A DNA stretch of 44,187 bases, taken from assembly GCA_023262495.1 (NCBI GenBank), contig JALRAS010000011.1:1-44187 (forward strand). Reading direction: 5' to 3'. This DNA is from Bacteroidia bacterium (GTDB taxonomy: Bacteria > Bacteroidota > Bacteroidia > UBA4408). How positions within the stretch are numbered: position 1 is the first letter of the stretch; each line of letters begins with the position of its first letter. This document shows positions 35,173 through 42,173 of this stretch, piece by piece. The notes under the pieces are model-generated. The model worked only from the letters and a program-made list of their open reading frames with translations, ran no database searches and was not told the DNA's origin. The translations under genes were made by a program, and so were the position numbers.

Positions 35173-35681
35173 GGCCGTGTGTGATTTTTAAGAAAGTTTG
35201 ATTGAAATAGCTGCATCTCAATTACCACATTGCCATCACTATCAATTTTTGAGGCCCCTGTTTTTTCAAATCCCAGGCCACTAAAAAAATGTATGGCTCT
35301 GCTGTTGTTTTCAAATACGTTGAGGTATAAGCGTTGCAGGGTCATCACCTGAAAAGCATAATGCATCAGCATATTGCCTGCCGCTGCTGCCACACCGGTT
35401 CCCCAGTAGTTTTTTTCCCCAATGGTGATGCCAAATTCGGCCTGTTTTTCAGTAAGATTAATTTTCATTAAACTAACCATGCCAACCGGATTTTTTGATA
35501 CTTGATGGATAATGATAAACTTTTTTTTACTGCTATCTTTGAGCGTGTTGTACAGCCATAGTAATTGTTGATCTCGGCTTTGAGGTGCACGTTTAGAAAA
35601 ATACAAACTCACTTCGGGATCGTAGTTCCATTTGGTTACGATGTCAAGAAATTTTTTTTCTAAAGGAACCAGTTCAACCAA
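35169..35681 (-). CDS. GNAT-family N-acetyltransferase (RimJ/RimL-like)
   Basis: 170 residues. GITIGEKNYWGTGVAAAAGNMLMHYAF holds the acetyl-CoA-binding loop, followed by LQRLYLNVFENNSRAIHFFSGLGFEKTG, the C-terminal GNAT motif. Probably acetylates an amino group of a sugar or small molecule. The start is TTG, with a gap of 13 nt after the PIG-L gene stop. It overlaps WbqC by 4 nt. Confidence 0.9.
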   Translation of the reverse strand: MVELVPLEKKFLDIVTKWNYDPEVSLYFSKRAPQSRDQQLLWLYNTLKDSSKKKFIIIHQVSKNPVGMVSLMKINLTEKQAEFGITIGEKNYWGTGVAAAAGNMLMHYAFQVMTLQRLYLNVFENNSRAIHFFSGLGFEKTGASKIDSDGNVVIEMQLFQSNFLKNHTRP

Positions 35682-35694
35682 TGCTTGCTTGATA

Positions 35695-36327
35695 TTACTT
35701 TACACTTCGCAAAAGCTCAAACGACTCGGCATATTTTACTGCAATTTGTGCTCCCCTTACCCGAGCCAAACCTCTGATAAAATCGGCATCGCAGTAGGTA
35801 CGATAGTTTTGTGTTTCGTAAAACTCCAAGGCCTCACATTTCTTTTGAATATGTCTTTCCTCGAGCTTGTAAAATGCGGTAGTGCTGAAGTTGATGGTAT
35901 CCCAAGGCAAATCGTAGCCATAACAAGTAAAATGTTTAAAGGCACGCATGCCTTCCTCATAAATTGTTTGATGATCTTGATGCAAAGAGCGGCTCGATGG
36001 CATAAAAATACTACCCGGGTTAATGATGCCTCTGATTTGCACCAAATCCTCCAGAATTTCCTGCCTAAAACTTTTAAATTTTCTAACCGGATATTTCTTC
36101 AAAATCAAATTATTAGCAGGTATACCCAAATGTGCTGTTGCTTTCTTCACCTCGGTTTCAAGCGCATTTTTTGGAAAACCCTCAGGAACAGATTCCTCAC
36201 AAATGGAAAAGGCAAGATAAAAAACGTTGTTTCCCTCTTCAAGCAAACGCGCGATTGTACCACCGCAGCCCAGTTCCCCATCATCGGTATGAGGGGCTAA
36301 GATTAAAACGTTTCCTTCTTTAAGCAT
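35695..36327 (-). CDS. PIG-L/LmbE-family deacetylase
   Basis: 210 residues. VLILAPHTDDGELGCGGTIARLLEEG is the zinc-binding (P)HxDDxE motif of the family, and SSRSLHQDHQTIYEEGM carries the downstream HxxH-type His. Members remove acetyl groups from GlcNAc-like amines, as in mycothiol, bacillithiol or glycan pathways. First gene of the PIG-L / GNAT / WbqC cluster. A strong promoter (TTG-N19-TAGCTTTG, 36347-36376) lies upstream. Confidence 0.93.
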   Translation of the reverse strand: MLKEGNVLILAPHTDDGELGCGGTIARLLEEGNNVFYLAFSICEESVPEGFPKNALETEVKKATAHLGIPANNLILKKYPVRKFKSFRQEILEDLVQIRGIINPGSIFMPSSRSLHQDHQTIYEEGMRAFKHFTCYGYDLPWDTINFSTTAFYKLEERHIQKKCEALEFYETQNYRTYCDADFIRGLARVRGAQIAVKYAESFELLRSVK

Positions 36328-36346
36328 TTGCCAGTCTTTTGTGCCT

Positions 36347-36376
36347 CAAAGCTAAACTAAAAAATGATTGCAACAA
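36347..36376 (-). promoter_or_regulatory. Promoter of the PIG-L cluster: TTG-N19-TAGCTTTG
   Basis: On the minus strand, TTG (36376-36374), 19 nt, then TAGCTTTG (36354-36347), ending 19 nt before the ATG at 36327. Both elements fit the Bacteroidota consensus. Confidence 0.65.
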
Positions 36377-36467
36377 AAAATCCGCATAATGACATATATA
36401 ATTTGTATTCAATTGAATGGCCCAACGCAACAACTAAAGAAATAGGGTAGGGAACAATAATTTCGTG

Positions 36468-36496
36468 TTGTGTATTTCACAATTAAACTATTTTTG
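36468..36496 (+). promoter_or_regulatory. Promoter of the GT4 gene: TTG-N18-TATTTTTG
   Basis: TTG at 36468-36470, 18 nt, TATTTTTG at 36489-36496. It lies inside the track ORF's first codons, so translation must begin after it. The GTG at 36510, 13 nt after the box, fits. Confidence 0.65.
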
Positions 36497-36509
36497 CATT
36501 CTACTACAG

Positions 36510-37790
36510 GTGAAACGAAAATATCTCATAATAGTTAGTGCTTCTTTTCCATACGGTTTAAAAGAGCCATTTCTTGAAACAGAATTGAAGCATCATGCGC
36601 TGCATTTTGACAAGATATATTTGCTCGTTCCTAAAATTCCCAAAGATCAAAGTCATCACTTTAATTTTACCTTGCCCCAAAATGTAATTGTTGCGCAGTT
36701 TTTGTACACCATAGGTTTTTGGGAAAGGTTAATGGGAATCAGATTTTTATTCAGTTTTGTTTTTTGGAAGGAGATCAGTATTGTGAGAAACAACTACCGT
36801 TTAAATCTAAATAGAAATATAGTAAAAACTATTCTTAGCACTTTAATCAGAGCTGATCATTTTGCTGTTCAATTAAAGAAGTTTTTAAAGGTCAACAGAA
36901 TTCCTTTTCATCGTACTACCTGCTACACTTATTGGTGCAACGAGTATTCATTAGGCATTGGCAATTTAAGAAGAAAGTATACCATTGCAGGTGCATTTTC
37001 GAGGGTGCACAATTGGGATCTGTATTTTGAGCGTGCTCCCAATCACTATTTACCACTCAGAAGCCGTATTTTTAAGCGCCTCGATGCTGTTTTTCCTGTT
37101 TCGCAACAGACCAAACAATACATATTGAAAAAAGTGCCTAATACAGATGCCGACAAGCTTATAGTGAGCTATTTAGGCGTAGAAAAAATAGGGGAGGTAA
37201 GACCGGAAAAGAGAGGCAAAACACTTAAGATATTGAGCTTGGCATTTTTAGGTAAAATCAAGCGCATTGATTTATTGATTGCCGCACTTGAGCAGCTCGA
37301 GGATTTTGATGTGGAATGGCATCATATCGGGAAAGGAAACGACCACTTAGATATCAAGCAGTATGCGTTTAACCGCCTTTTTAATAAAGCCAATATTAAG
37401 TATGTGCTCACCGGTGATATCAGTAAAAAGGAAGTATATGAATACTTGAACAATCATCATTTTGATGCATTGGTCAATACAAGCAGTTATGAAGGTGTGC
37501 CCGTGAGTATGATGGAGGCCTTGTCTTTTTCTATTCCAATTATTGGTACCAACGTGGGCGGGGTAGCAGAAATTATTGACAATGAAAAAAATGGATTTTT
37601 GTTATCATCCGATCCTGAACCTGATGAAATCATTGATAGGTTAAAGCAATTATATGCCATGAGTGAGGAAGATTACCTCATGATGAGGCAACAGGCTTAT
37701 AACACCTGGCAATCGCGCTTTAATGCCGAGAGTAATTATTCGGAGTTGATCTACAACATGGTTCAAATGAGTAAAAATTATCAATCTTGA
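36510..37790 (+). CDS. Family 4 glycosyltransferase
   Basis: The track ORF (36465) starts upstream of the promoter. The GTG at 36510 gives VKRKYLIIVSASFPYG, with 426 residues. The C-terminal GT-B half is clear: LSLAFLGKIKRIDLLIAALE and SSYEGVPVSMMEALSFSIPIIGTNVGGVAEII, the nucleotide-sugar-binding E-x7-E motif. The acceptor is unknown; surface glycan assembly is likely. Its stop overlaps the lpxH start region (TGATG), so the two are coupled. Confidence 0.93.
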   Translation: MKRKYLIIVSASFPYGLKEPFLETELKHHALHFDKIYLLVPKIPKDQSHHFNFTLPQNVIVAQFLYTIGFWERLMGIRFLFSFVFWKEISIVRNNYRLNLNRNIVKTILSTLIRADHFAVQLKKFLKVNRIPFHRTTCYTYWCNEYSLGIGNLRRKYTIAGAFSRVHNWDLYFERAPNHYLPLRSRIFKRLDAVFPVSQQTKQYILKKVPNTDADKLIVSYLGVEKIGEVRPEKRGKTLKILSLAFLGKIKRIDLLIAALEQLEDFDVEWHHIGKGNDHLDIKQYAFNRLFNKANIKYVLTGDISKKEVYEYLNNHHFDALVNTSSYEGVPVSMMEALSFSIPIIGTNVGGVAEIIDNEKNGFLLSSDPEPDEIIDRLKQLYAMSEEDYLMMRQQAYNTWQSRFNAESNYSELIYNMVQMSKNYQS

Positions 37791-38566
37791 TGCAAACACT
37801 TGCGCATATAAAATTAGGGATAAACAAAAAAGTTTACTTTGCCAGCGACTTCCATTTGGGTATTCCTAACGCTGAAAAAAGTTTGGAACGCGAGAAGAAA
37901 ATAGTGAAATGGCTCAATGACATTGAGCATGATGCAGCACACATTTTTTTGGTGGGCGATATTTTTGATTTTTGGTTTGAGTATAAAACTGTTGTACCAC
38001 GCGGTTACACAAGGCTTTTAGGAAAAATAGCCACGCTTGCGGACAAAGGCATTAACATACATTATTTCACAGGAAATCACGACATGTGGACGTTTGGATA
38101 CTTGGAGAAAGAATTGGGGGTAAATCTTTACAGAAATCCTGTTGAGGTAACTATAAATCAACACAGTTTTTTCGTAGGACATGGCGATGGCTTGGGCCCG
38201 GGCGACAACGGCTATAAGTTTATCAAGAAAGTTTTTGCCTCGCCTGTTTCACAATGGTTGTTTGCCCGCTTACATCCTAACTTTGGAATTGCCCTTGCCG
38301 ACTTTTGGTCGCGAAGAAGCAGGTTGGCGAATGGTCCGGTTGATGAGGTATTTTTAGGGGAAGATAAGGAGTGGTTGGTGATATATTGCCGAGAGGTGTT
38401 GCAGAAAAAACATTACAACTTTTTTATTTTCGGACACCGCCATTTACTTTTAGATATACCTTTGCAAAGCAATTCTCGCTACATTAATCTTGGCGACTGG
38501 TTTAAAGAACCGCATGTTGCTGTGTATGACGGACAAACCTTGCAGCTTAAAAAGTGTAAAGATTAA
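37790..38566 (+). CDS. lpxH: UDP-2,3-diacylglucosamine diphosphatase (LpxH-like)
   Basis: 258 residues from the ATG at 37790, which shares its A with the TGA stop of the GT4 gene. The track's TTG at 37787 is unlikely. Calcineurin-like phosphoesterase motifs are complete: FASDFHLG, VGDIFDFW, GNHDMW, VGHGDGLGP and FGHRH. It hydrolyses UDP-2,3-diacylglucosamine to lipid X in lipid A synthesis. Bacteroidota LpxH proteins are this length. A lipid A role fits the neighbouring glycosyltransferase. Confidence 0.92.
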   Translation: MQTLAHIKLGINKKVYFASDFHLGIPNAEKSLEREKKIVKWLNDIEHDAAHIFLVGDIFDFWFEYKTVVPRGYTRLLGKIATLADKGINIHYFTGNHDMWTFGYLEKELGVNLYRNPVEVTINQHSFFVGHGDGLGPGDNGYKFIKKVFASPVSQWLFARLHPNFGIALADFWSRRSRLANGPVDEVFLGEDKEWLVIYCREVLQKKHYNFFIFGHRHLLLDIPLQSNSRYINLGDWFKEPHVAVYDGQTLQLKKCKD

Positions 38567-38648
38567 AACTGTTGGATGAGAGGCAACTTTTTGCAATTAA
38601 AATTGATTGATGTAATATGTTGAATTAAGCACTTTTCCAAATCATTAT

Positions 38649-38722
38649 GCATCCGTAGTTCAACTGGATAGAATGCCAGATTCCGATTCTGGTGGTTGGG
38701 GGTTCGAATCCCTTCGGATGCA
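38649..38722 (+). tRNA. tRNA-Arg (anticodon CCG)
   Basis: A complete cloverleaf of 74 nt. Acceptor GCATCCG pairs with CGGATGC and the discriminator base is A. Anticodon stem CCAGA/TCTGG encloses loop TTCCGAT, reading CCG, and the T arm contains GGTTCGAATCCC. CCA is not encoded. It reads the rare arginine codon CGG. arfB begins 15 nt after the 3' end, so the tRNA probably forms the 5' part of its transcript. Confidence 0.95.
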
Positions 38723-38737
38723 CAAAAAATTGTTGTC

Positions 38738-39160
38738 ATGAGTAAGCTCACAGAATTGGCCATTCAACTGCTTGGCGAGGTATCTTATCAAACTGCACGC
38801 AGTGGGGGTAAAGGAGGGCAAAATGTGAACAAAGTTGAAACAAAGGTAGAGTTGTATTTCAACATTCGGGAATGTGCGTTGCTTACCGAGGAGCAAAAAT
38901 TGATGATACAGCAAAAGCACATCCACAAAATAAGCAGTGATGGTGTTTTAAAGCTGATGGCACAGACCGCGCGCACACAATTGCAGAATAAGCAAAAAGT
39001 GCAGGACAAATTTTTTGCATTAATTGTTGAAACTTTCACACCCGAAAAGCAGCGTAAAGCCACTTCGGTGCCTCAAAAATCGATTGCACAGCGCTTACTC
39101 AACAAAAAATTGCGCGCTAAAAAATTATCCGAACGTAAAATAAAGTTTACTGAAGATTAA
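38738..39160 (+). CDS. arfB: Alternative ribosome-rescue factor, peptidyl-tRNA hydrolase
   Basis: The track ORF begins at 38696 inside the tRNA gene. The ATG at 38738 gives 140 residues (MSKLTELAIQLLGEVSYQ). The catalytic GGQ sits in SGGKGGQNVNKVETKVEL, the domain 3 signature of class I release factors, followed by the basic tail (SIAQRLLNKKLRAKKLSERK) that enters the empty mRNA channel. ArfB/YaeJ frees peptides on ribosomes stalled on broken mRNA. The start lies 15 nt after the tRNA. A bidirectional terminator follows at 39227-39256. Confidence 0.95.
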   Translation: MSKLTELAIQLLGEVSYQTARSGGKGGQNVNKVETKVELYFNIRECALLTEEQKLMIQQKHIHKISSDGVLKLMAQTARTQLQNKQKVQDKFFALIVETFTPEKQRKATSVPQKSIAQRLLNKKLRAKKLSERKIKFTED

Positions 39161-39226
39161 TCTCGCTTATCAGGTATTTTATACCGATGTAAATTTTTTT
39201 ATTGGTATTATGTGGGTTAAAATCAA

Positions 39227-39256
39227 AAAAGGCGAAAACTATTGTTTCCGCCTTTT
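39227..39256. terminator. Bidirectional terminator between arfB and the CAU tRNA
   Basis: AAAAGGCGAAAAC pairs with GTTTCCGCCTTTT through a 4-nt loop (13 positions, one A-C mismatch on plus, a wobble on minus). The T runs on both ends make it usable for arfB (plus) and for the minus-strand tRNA, whose 3' end touches it. Confidence 0.85.
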
Positions 39257-39332
39257 GGTGGGCCCACTTGGAATCGAACCAAGCACCTACTGATTATGAG
39301 TCAGTTGCTCTAACCGAATGAGCTATAGGCCC
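39256..39332 (-). tRNA. tRNA with anticodon CAT, probably tRNA-Ile2 (lysidine type) rather than Met
   Basis: A 77-nt cloverleaf including an encoded CCA. Acceptor GGGCCTA pairs with TGGGCCC (one G-T), D arm GCTC/GAGC, anticodon stem ACTGA/TCAGT, loop CTCATAA. The CAU anticodon fits elongator Met or Ile2. The acceptor stem has C4-G69 and C5-G68, which E. coli TilS uses to recognise tRNA-Ile2, while E. coli tRNA-Met has U4 and A5. The discriminator is A. It has its own minus promoter and terminator. Confidence 0.88.
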
Positions 39333-39362
39333 TTTGTGTAAATTACTAACACAAAACGGCCG

Positions 39363-39391
39363 CAAAAGTATAATTTTACGCGCACTTTCAA
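39363..39391 (-). promoter_or_regulatory. Promoter of the CAU tRNA: TTG-N18-TACTTTTG
   Basis: On the minus strand TTTTG ending at 39389, 18 nt, then TACTTTTG (39370-39363), ending 30 nt before the tRNA's 5' end. Both parts fit the consensus well. This region also lies directly upstream of the HAD gene on the plus strand. Confidence 0.7.
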
Positions 39392-39400
39392 AATAAAAAA

Positions 39401-40045
39401 ATGAAACTCATTCATCCTGAACTAAAAAATAAACCTATTGAAGCCATCATTTTTGACTTAGGCGCAGTAATTATCAATATCGACTATAATAAAACGCGCG
39501 ATGCTTTTCAGCAACAAGGTATCAAAAATTTTGATGTGCTATTTTCAAAGGCAAGACAAAGTACCTTATTCGATAGGCTCGAGAAAGGACTGATTGATGC
39601 AACACAATTCAGACATGATTTAAGGGCGCTCTCGGGCGTGCCATTAACCGATGAGGTAATTGATGCATGCTGGAATAAAATGCTGTTGCAACTGCCCAAG
39701 CAAAGAATTCAATTGCTCAATGAGTTAAAACAGCACTTTCCACTTTTTTTGCTAAGTAATACCAATATCATTCACGAAAAAGCATTTGCCAAGTATATTG
39801 ATGCCGAATATGGATGGCATCATTTTACCTCAATGTTCAAACAAATTTACTTTAGTCATCATATACACATGAGAAAACCCGACCTCGAAATTTTTGAAAA
39901 GGTTTTACATGATCATCAGCTTAATGCCTCCACAACCCTATTTATTGATGACTCTCCGCAACACATAGAGGGAGCGCTTAAAATAGGCATCAACGCATTT
40001 CACTTGACAGATGATTTGGATATTTGCGATTTGTTTGCATGGTAA
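39401..40045 (+). CDS. HAD-superfamily hydrolase (YihX-like)
   Basis: 214 residues. Motif I is IIFDLGAVIINIDYNKT, where DxD is replaced by D-L-G as in YihX-type alpha-D-glucose-1-phosphatases. Motif II is LLSNTNI, motif III Lys in MRKPDLEIF, motif IV FIDDSPQHIEGA. A four-helix cap follows motif I. It is a soluble phosphatase, perhaps of a sugar phosphate. The substrate cannot be read from sequence. Confidence 0.93.
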   Translation: MKLIHPELKNKPIEAIIFDLGAVIINIDYNKTRDAFQQQGIKNFDVLFSKARQSTLFDRLEKGLIDATQFRHDLRALSGVPLTDEVIDACWNKMLLQLPKQRIQLLNELKQHFPLFLLSNTNIIHEKAFAKYIDAEYGWHHFTSMFKQIYFSHHIHMRKPDLEIFEKVLHDHQLNASTTLFIDDSPQHIEGALKIGINAFHLTDDLDICDLFAW

Positions 40046-40232
40046 GAAAAATGATAAAACTGCCATAGTTCAAACGGATTGAAATAGATTTCGAAGACAC
40101 AAACGTTTGGTTTAATTATTTGCCCGCGCGGGAATCGTGTTGATAACACACTTTTTTGTACGGTATCTTTAACCAATCTCCCATATCTTGAGAACGCATC
40201 CCTTATTTCTTTTAGTATTAAACAAATTTGAT
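40046..40232. other. Intergenic region with two perfect 10-bp palindromes
   Basis: No coding signal. CAAACGTTTG (40100-40109) and CCCGCGCGGG (40123-40132) are perfect palindromes, centres 23 nt apart. The second is strikingly GC-rich for this genome. There is no T run after either, so a terminator is not obvious. They may be binding sites or the edges of an old repeat. Confidence 0.5.
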
Positions 40233-40240
40233 ATATTTGA
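40233..40240 (+). promoter_or_regulatory. -7 box TATATTTG before the T9SS/PKD gene
   Basis: Full TAnnTTTG match ending 21 nt before the ATG at 40262. No TTG at a good -33 distance. Confidence 0.45.
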
Positions 40241-40261
40241 ACAAATAAAAATCATATCTCC

Positions 40262-42070
40262 ATGAAAAGAATTTACGTAACACTCTTGTTAGTTTTATTA
40301 ATTCAGTTTAGCAAGGCCCAATGTCCTGGTTGTATCATCGATCAGGGTTGTACAATCTCACCTGCTGCCCCTGCCTTATGTCCGGCCACCTTACCCGATG
40401 GTATGCTCAATACACCCTATGATGAAAATGTTACGTTTTACATGCCCGCGCAATTTACCACCTCGGGTGTTAATGTTACGCTCAATCAAATTACGGTTAC
40501 CGGAATTACCGGCATGCCGCAAGGGCTCAACTGGCAAACAAGTGCTTCACCAACCAACATATTTTACCCTTCGGCAAACCCGCCCGCCTCTGAACGCGGT
40601 TGCGTAAAAATGTGCGGAACACCAACTGTTTTCGGGCAGTTTAATATCATTGTTTCGGTAGTAGCAGAAGTATCAACACCTTTTGGCCCTGTTACGCAAA
40701 ATGAAACTTTTTCGCTGCCTATCAACATCAATTCTCCTCCGGGGGCCAATGCAAGTTTTAGCTACAATCCCTCTTTTGGTTGCACGCCTGTAGATGTAAC
40801 TTTTGAAGGACTAATTGTTGCTAATGGCCTCGAGCAGGTTACTTACAATTGGAATTTTGACAACGGAAATACTTCAACACTGCAAGTTCCACCTACACAA
40901 ACGTATGCAGTGCCTGATACCTACTACGTGTCGCTCACCACCAAAAAATATGCTTACCGCCTTTCGCAAGTGAGTGTAACCACAACCGGTACCAATTGGT
41001 GTGGCGATGTGGAAGAACCTAGTTTCCCATTTATAGGTTGCACAAGCAGTCCCGATATTTATTTTGAATTAACCAACAACGGTGCTACGCAAACTTCGGG
41101 TACTATTGACGACCAAAATAGTCCAAGCTTTTCGGGCTTAAGTTATATCCTTACTGCACCCTTAATTTCATTGCAGTTTTATGATGAAGATTTAATTTCG
41201 GGGAACGATAATTTAGGGGTATACTTATTTTCTGTTACCACCCCCGGAACATTTAATATATCCACTAGCGAGCTTGTGGGAACAATGACTATTGATACTG
41301 TATTTTCGCAACAGTTTACTGATATAGATACCGTGATTGTATATCCTTTGCCGGCAGTACCTTCAATTTCGGTTTCAGGTGCTGTAAGCTTTTGTCAGGG
41401 CGATTCGGTAACGCTTTCGGTACCTGCCAACAACAGCACTTTTCAGTGGTACCTCAACGATACTACAATACTGATTGGTAATGTACAACCTGATTTAAAC
41501 ATCAGCAGCACCGGTGCTTACAGCGTAGTTGAAACCAATGCATTTGGATGCAGCAATATTTCAGCCAATCAACAGGTAACTGTTTTTCCTTTGCCTGCTT
41601 CGCCCAATTTGTTTGTAAACGGAGGAAGTATCAACAGCTCTGCTACGGGCAATATACAATGGCTTTTTAATGGCGATAGCATACCGGGTGCTACCCAACC
41701 CAACTTACTATATGCCGATACCGGTATTTACACCATTGTGGTAACCTCTGCCAACGGATGCGTGAACTCTGCCTCCATCAATATTACAACACCAAGTGGC
41801 GTGTATCAAATAAGCGGCAATCAATCATTTGCGGTGTATCCTAATCCGGCAAGTGATGTGCTGTTCATAAAAGCAGAGCATACTAAAAACCAAGCAGTAA
41901 GCCTTGTTATTACCGATATCAGTGGTGCAGTAGTTTATCAAGAAACGGATGTACTCATTGATCATCAAGCCAAAGGAATTGACATTAGCGCACTCAGCAG
42001 TGGGGTTTATTTCATTAGTTTGCAAAGCAATACATCAAGGCAAGCACAAAAAATGAGCGTGATAAGGTAA
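40262..42070 (+). CDS. Secreted PKD-containing protein with T9SS sorting domain
   Basis: 602 residues. Signal peptide MKRIYVTLLLVLLIQFSKAQ. Cys-rich N-terminus (CPGCIIDQGCTISPAAPALC), an Ig-like part, a PKD domain (ASFSYNPSFGCTPVDVTFEGL to YNWNFDNGNTST), two Ig-like strands with WYLNDT / WLFNGDSIPG motifs, and a type A Por tail (FAVYPNPASDVLFIKA to QKMSVIR). Secreted through T9SS. It may act as a surface adhesin or structural protein. There is no enzyme signature. Confidence 0.9.
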   Translation: MKRIYVTLLLVLLIQFSKAQCPGCIIDQGCTISPAAPALCPATLPDGMLNTPYDENVTFYMPAQFTTSGVNVTLNQITVTGITGMPQGLNWQTSASPTNIFYPSANPPASERGCVKMCGTPTVFGQFNIIVSVVAEVSTPFGPVTQNETFSLPININSPPGANASFSYNPSFGCTPVDVTFEGLIVANGLEQVTYNWNFDNGNTSTLQVPPTQTYAVPDTYYVSLTTKKYAYRLSQVSVTTTGTNWCGDVEEPSFPFIGCTSSPDIYFELTNNGATQTSGTIDDQNSPSFSGLSYILTAPLISLQFYDEDLISGNDNLGVYLFSVTTPGTFNISTSELVGTMTIDTVFSQQFTDIDTVIVYPLPAVPSISVSGAVSFCQGDSVTLSVPANNSTFQWYLNDTTILIGNVQPDLNISSTGAYSVVETNAFGCSNISANQQVTVFPLPASPNLFVNGGSINSSATGNIQWLFNGDSIPGATQPNLLYADTGIYTIVVTSANGCVNSASINITTPSGVYQISGNQSFAVYPNPASDVLFIKAEHTKNQAVSLVITDISGAVVYQETDVLIDHQAKGIDISALSSGVYFISLQSNTSRQAQKMSVIR

Positions 42071-42132
42071 GTCGCTTGGCTCATGCCCACATTAGCTGTG
42101 AGGCTTCTTGGTGTTGTCAAATTTGGAATGTA

Positions 42133-42162
42133 TTGTAATACGCCCCTCAAATAGTATATTTG
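42133..42162 (+). promoter_or_regulatory. Promoter of the MsbA-like gene: TTG-N19-TATATTTG
   Basis: TTG at 42133-42135, exactly 19 nt, then TATATTTG at 42155-42162. It ends 11 nt before the TTG start codon at 42174. Confidence 0.7.
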
Positions 42163-42173
42163 CGCTTTAAGCT

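Noticed and set aside
35632-36300. 222-residue plus-strand ORF opposite the PIG-L gene
   Set aside because: It is the antisense of a clear deacetylase gene, has no domain and has unlike-protein composition.
38660-38926. 88-residue minus-strand ORF with RRDSNPQPPESESGILSS, and the overlapping ORF 38563-38763 with SEGIRTPNHQNRN
   Set aside because: These peptides are translations of the antisense of the tRNA-Arg gene, a well-known annotation artefact.
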